Below are positions 35,605 to 38,227 of a stretch of 38,227 bases of DNA, in pieces. The translations under genes were made by a program, and so were the position numbers. The notes under the pieces are model-generated. The model saw only the letters and a list, made by a program, of their open reading frames with translations. It made no database searches and was not told the origin of the DNA. Numbering within the stretch: the first letter of the stretch is position 1; each line of letters starts with the position of its first letter. Origin of the DNA: Pseudoxanthobacter soli DSM 19599 (lineage in GTDB: Bacteria; Pseudomonadota; Alphaproteobacteria; Rhizobiales; Segnochrobactraceae); assembly GCA_945898215.1 (NCBI GenBank), contig CAMDHY010000035.1, positions 1-38,227 on the forward strand. The letters are read 5' to 3'.

Positions 35605-38227
35605 ATGACGGATGCAACCCAATGCCTGTTCGTCGTGCCGATGCATCGCAGCGGCTCGTCGGCTTTCGCGCGCGTGCTCAACCTACTCGGCGCGAACCTG
35701 CCCGACCGCCTGCTCGGCGCCACCAAGGCGAACGCCCTCGGGCACTGGGAGCCGTCGGACGTCGTCCGCGTCAACGATCGAATCCTGGCGGCGGCGGACC
35801 TGTCGTGGGACAGCCTGCTGCCGTTCCCACCCGGCTGGTTCGACGCGCTGGAGGCGCTGGCGCTCGAGAAGCGGGTGACGAGCGCGCTCCGCCGCAACTA
35901 TGTCGGCCGGCCGCTGTGGCTCCTGAAGGATCCGCGGCTCAGCCGTACGCTGCCGCTGTGGCTGAAGCGGATGCGGCCGATGACGGTGCGGGCGATCGCC
36001 GTCCACCCGGTGCGCAATCCCCTCGAGGTGGCCGAATCGCTGCGGGCGCGCGACGGCATGGACCTCGCCCGCGGGCTGCAGCTGTGGCTGCGCTACATGC
36101 TGGAGGGCGAGGCCAACACGCGCGCGCTGCCGCGCCTGTTCGTGCCCTACGACGACCTCCTTTCCGACTGGCGTGACGTCGCCGGCCGCATCGGCGAGCA
36201 TCTCGCCGTCACGTGGCCGATCGGCGCGGAGGCCGCCGCCACGGCGATCGGCGACTTCCTGTCGGAAGGCCAGCGCCACCACCGCATCGCCCTCGCCGGC
36301 CGCACCGACGTGCCGCGCGACGTGCTCGCCGTCTACGAGGCGTTCCGCCGCCTCGTCCGCGATCCGGCCGATGCCTCCGCCCAGACGATGCTCGACGAGG
36401 TCCGCCGCCGCCTCGACGGCGATGCCGCGCAGGCGGTCGCCGAGGACGTGCGGGCCGAACGCCGCCGCGTTCGCGCCCGCGAAGACGAGGCCGCCGCCCG
36501 CCTCGCCGCGCTGGCCGCGCTGGCCGAGCGGACCGCCGCCGTCTTCGGCCACGGTGCCGAGGCGCAAATCGCCGGCGGCGAGGCCGCCGCAGCGGATGCG
36601 CCCGCCCGCATCGAGGCGGCCCTCGTCGCGCTGTCGGCGGATACCCCGATCGCCGGCGGTATCGACGATCCGGTGGCCCGCGCGGCCCTCACGGCGGAGC
36701 GCCTCGCCGCGCTCGCGGCTTCGCTGATGCGCGACGGCGTCCTCGGTGTCGGCGAGGGCAAGGCCGCGGACGCCGTCGACGTCGCCGCGCTGGAGACGGA
36801 ACTCGCGCGCATCCAGGCGGAGCGGACGCGCGCCGAGACGCTGGCGGGCGAGTTGCAGGAGCGCGTCGGGGCGCTGCGCGCCGAGCGCGACCGTGTCGCC
36901 CGCGAACGCGAGACGGCGCGCCGCGAGCGCGACCAGGCGCGCCGCGAGCGCGATTCGACGCGCAGCGAGCGCGACCAGGCGCGCCGCGAGCGCGATTCGA
37001 CGCGCAAGGAGATCGACGGCCTGCATCTCGAGCTCGAGCGGCTTTGGCCGGAGCGGCGTCGCGAGGCAGAGGAGCGCGAGCGCCTCCTCAACGACAACCG
37101 CCGCCTCGCCAGCGCCGCCGACGATCTCCGCGCCGCCGCCGACCGCAGCCGCACGATGACGCGGGCGGCCGTGCGGCTGATCGAGATGGACTGGCGGGGA
37201 CGCGCGGAGCGGGCGCACCTCGTACTGCGCACCGCCCGGGCCGCCCTGCAGCCGGCCGATGGCCGGCGGAGCACCTACGGGCCGGTGCTCGCCGCCCGGC
37301 TCGACCTGCCGCTCGCGCCGCTGCCGCCGGTCGAGGAACAGCTCGTGCGGGCCGGCCTGGCGCGTCCGCCCACCCGCTCGCCGGTCTTCGCCCGCAGCCG
37401 CGCCGCGCGCCTCGCCGCGCGCCTCGCGCCGAGCCACTTCCTGCCGTCCTACTATGCCGAGCAGGCCGGGCTGCCGGCGTCGGGGCGGACGGCGCTCCTC
37501 GAGCACTATCTCGCCGAGGGTCACCGCGCCGGCCTCGACCCGTCGCCGCTGTTCTCGACACGCCACTATCGCGCCGTCCATCTTCGCGGCGACGCGGACG
37601 TGCCGCCTCTCCTCCACTATGTCGCGTCGGGGGCGGCGGCCGGCGTGTCGCCGCATCCGCTGTTCGACGCCGCCTTCTATGGCGAACAGCTGCCGCCGGC
37701 GCTGCGCGGCACCGTCGACCTCTTGCTCCACTACGACACAATCGGCTGGCGCAGCGGCCTCGACCCGCACCGGGCCTTCTCGACGGTCCACTACCTGCAC
37801 CGCAGTCCGGACGTCGCCGGCGCCGGGCTGTCGCCGCTGATGCACTACCTGCTGCACGGCCGCGGCGAGGGGCGCGAGCCGAACCCGCTGTTCTGGGCGG
37901 GCTTTCTCAGCCGCGAGGAGCGGCCGGCCGCGGGCGACAGCCCACTCCAGGCCTATCTGTCGCAGCGGGCGGCTCCCGACGGCGCCGACGTCAGCGACCC
38001 GCACCCGTTGTTCACGGTTGCCCACTACCGCACTGTCGCGCGCCTCGGCCGGAACGACGCCGAGAGCCCGCTCGCGCACTTCTTCCGCGCCGGCATGGAC
38101 CGCCTGCTGTCGCCCTCGCCGGCGTTCGACGTCGACCACTATCTCGTCGCCGTCGGCGGCGAGACGGGCGGCCTGCACCCGCTGATCGACCTGCTCGCCG
38201 GCCGTGGCGACGGCGACGCCGCGCCGC
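35605..38227 (+). CDS. Giant sulfotransferase / coiled-coil / repeat protein (open at right edge)
   Basis: From an ATG at 35605 the frame runs to the last base with no stop: 874 residues and still open. Residues 1-230 are a sulfotransferase domain (VVPMHRSGSSAFARVLNLLG; LLKDPRLSRTLPLWLKRM; AIAVHPVRNPLEVAESLRAR). Residues 230-395 are alanine-rich and helical. Residues 396-500 form a highly charged coiled coil (RRERDQARRERDSTRSERDQ). From about residue 607 come seven repeats of about 38 residues with the pattern P-L-F-x5-Y...LLHY...G...G-x-x-P. Such repeats occur in large rhizobial polysaccharide proteins, often before a glycosyltransferase domain. The start codon lies 12 nt after CGAGG. What the C-terminus holds is unknown. 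Confidence 0.85.
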   Translation, partial: MTDATQCLFVVPMHRSGSSAFARVLNLLGANLPDRLLGATKANALGHWEPSDVVRVNDRILAAADLSWDSLLPFPPGWFDALEALALEKRVTSALRRNYVGRPLWLLKDPRLSRTLPLWLKRMRPMTVRAIAVHPVRNPLEVAESLRARDGMDLARGLQLWLRYMLEGEANTRALPRLFVPYDDLLSDWRDVAGRIGEHLAVTWPIGAEAAATAIGDFLSEGQRHHRIALAGRTDVPRDVLAVYEAFRRLVRDPADASAQTMLDEVRRRLDGDAAQAVAEDVRAERRRVRAREDEAAARLAALAALAERTAAVFGHGAEAQIAGGEAAAADAPARIEAALVALSADTPIAGGIDDPVARAALTAERLAALAASLMRDGVLGVGEGKAADAVDVAALETELARIQAERTRAETLAGELQERVGALRAERDRVARERETARRERDQARRERDSTRSERDQARRERDSTRKEIDGLHLELERLWPERRREAEERERLLNDNRRLASAADDLRAAADRSRTMTRAAVRLIEMDWRGRAERAHLVLRTARAALQPADGRRSTYGPVLAARLDLPLAPLPPVEEQLVRAGLARPPTRSPVFARSRAARLAARLAPSHFLPSYYAEQAGLPASGRTALLEHYLAEGHRAGLDPSPLFSTRHYRAVHLRGDADVPPLLHYVASGAAAGVSPHPLFDAAFYGEQLPPALRGTVDLLLHYDTIGWRSGLDPHRAFSTVHYLHRSPDVAGAGLSPLMHYLLHGRGEGREPNPLFWAGFLSREERPAAGDSPLQAYLSQRAAPDGADVSDPHPLFTVAHYRTVARLGRNDAESPLAHFFRAGMDRLLSPSPAFDVDHYLVAVGGETGGLHPLIDLLAGRGDGDAAP
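36923..37006 (+). repeat. Perfect 42-bp tandem duplication in the coiled-coil region
   Basis: Bases 36923-36964 and 36965-37006 are identical. Each copy is 14 codons, i.e. two heptads, and encodes the charged unit around ERDQARRERDSTR. The duplication keeps frame and heptad register. Confidence 0.95.
37425..38227 (+). repeat. Array of about 38-residue protein repeats
   Basis: At least seven diverged protein-level repeats, recognised by openers such as PLFSTRHY, PLFDAAFY, RAFSTVHY, PLFWAGFL, PLFTVAHY and PAFDVDHY and by the central L-L-H-Y. The first unit (SHFLPSYY) lacks the P-L-F opener. Copies are not alike enough at the DNA level to be recent duplications. The array continues past the right edge. 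Confidence 0.8.

Noticed and set aside
36923-37006. The tandem repeat considered as a CRISPR or intergenic repeat
   Set aside because: It is inside an open frame, in multiples of three, without spacers; it encodes coiled-coil heptads.
35683-38178. An 831-codon open frame on the minus strand at the right end
   Set aside because: It is antisense to the giant sulfotransferase fusion, whose plus-strand frame has recognisable motifs and repeats.

Overview
The window is chromosomal DNA of a high-GC alphaproteobacterium, most likely of the order Hyphomicrobiales (Rhizobiales). This is inferred from a class I lysyl-tRNA synthetase, the FzlA-like GST / QueG / SDR / UppP / NDUFA9-family neighbourhood, the ParD-ParE style toxin-antitoxin pair and uniformly GC-rich codon use. 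No species can be named from sequence alone.

Region 1 (1-3743) is the right-hand part of an integrated element next to a tRNA-Leu(CAG) gene. A P4-type integrase (2299-3495) lies between the tRNA 3' end and the cargo, with a cluster of TACCCCC repeats upstream of it. Behind it are a lower-GC hypothetical protein, an AlpA-like regulator, a helix-turn-helix/zinc-ribbon protein, and a second, different tyrosine recombinase that overlaps the latter and runs off the left edge. The far end of the island is outside the window.

Region 2 (3945-32000) is mostly core genome: an orphan membrane histidine kinase, lysK, an S24-type repressor with a nuclease-fold protein, DUF952-pyrD, a HAD hydrolase, rpmB with a good sigma70-type promoter, a YhhQ-type queuosine-precursor transporter, argG with a phytase-like esterase, a parDE pair whose toxin carries an in-frame stop, tas, tesA divergent from a ybbA-ybbP type ABC exporter, two tandem PAS-GGDEF proteins (the first frameshifted), a Bax-inhibitor-1 family protein, thpR, chaC, a DUF1097 membrane protein, then fzlA-like/queG/SDR, uppP and an NDUFA9-type protein. 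queG appears to start at a CTG codon that overlaps the preceding stop.

Region 3 (32175 to the right edge) is accessory and is the best candidate for something new: a left-handed beta-helix acyltransferase, two separate sulfotransferase-family proteins, and the start of a very large protein (at least 874 residues, still open at the edge) that joins a sulfotransferase domain, a long charged coiled coil with a perfect 42-bp tandem duplication, and at least seven repeats of about 38 residues of a type seen in large surface-polysaccharide enzymes. Together these suggest a locus that acylates and sulfates a cell-surface glycan; substrate and product are unknown.
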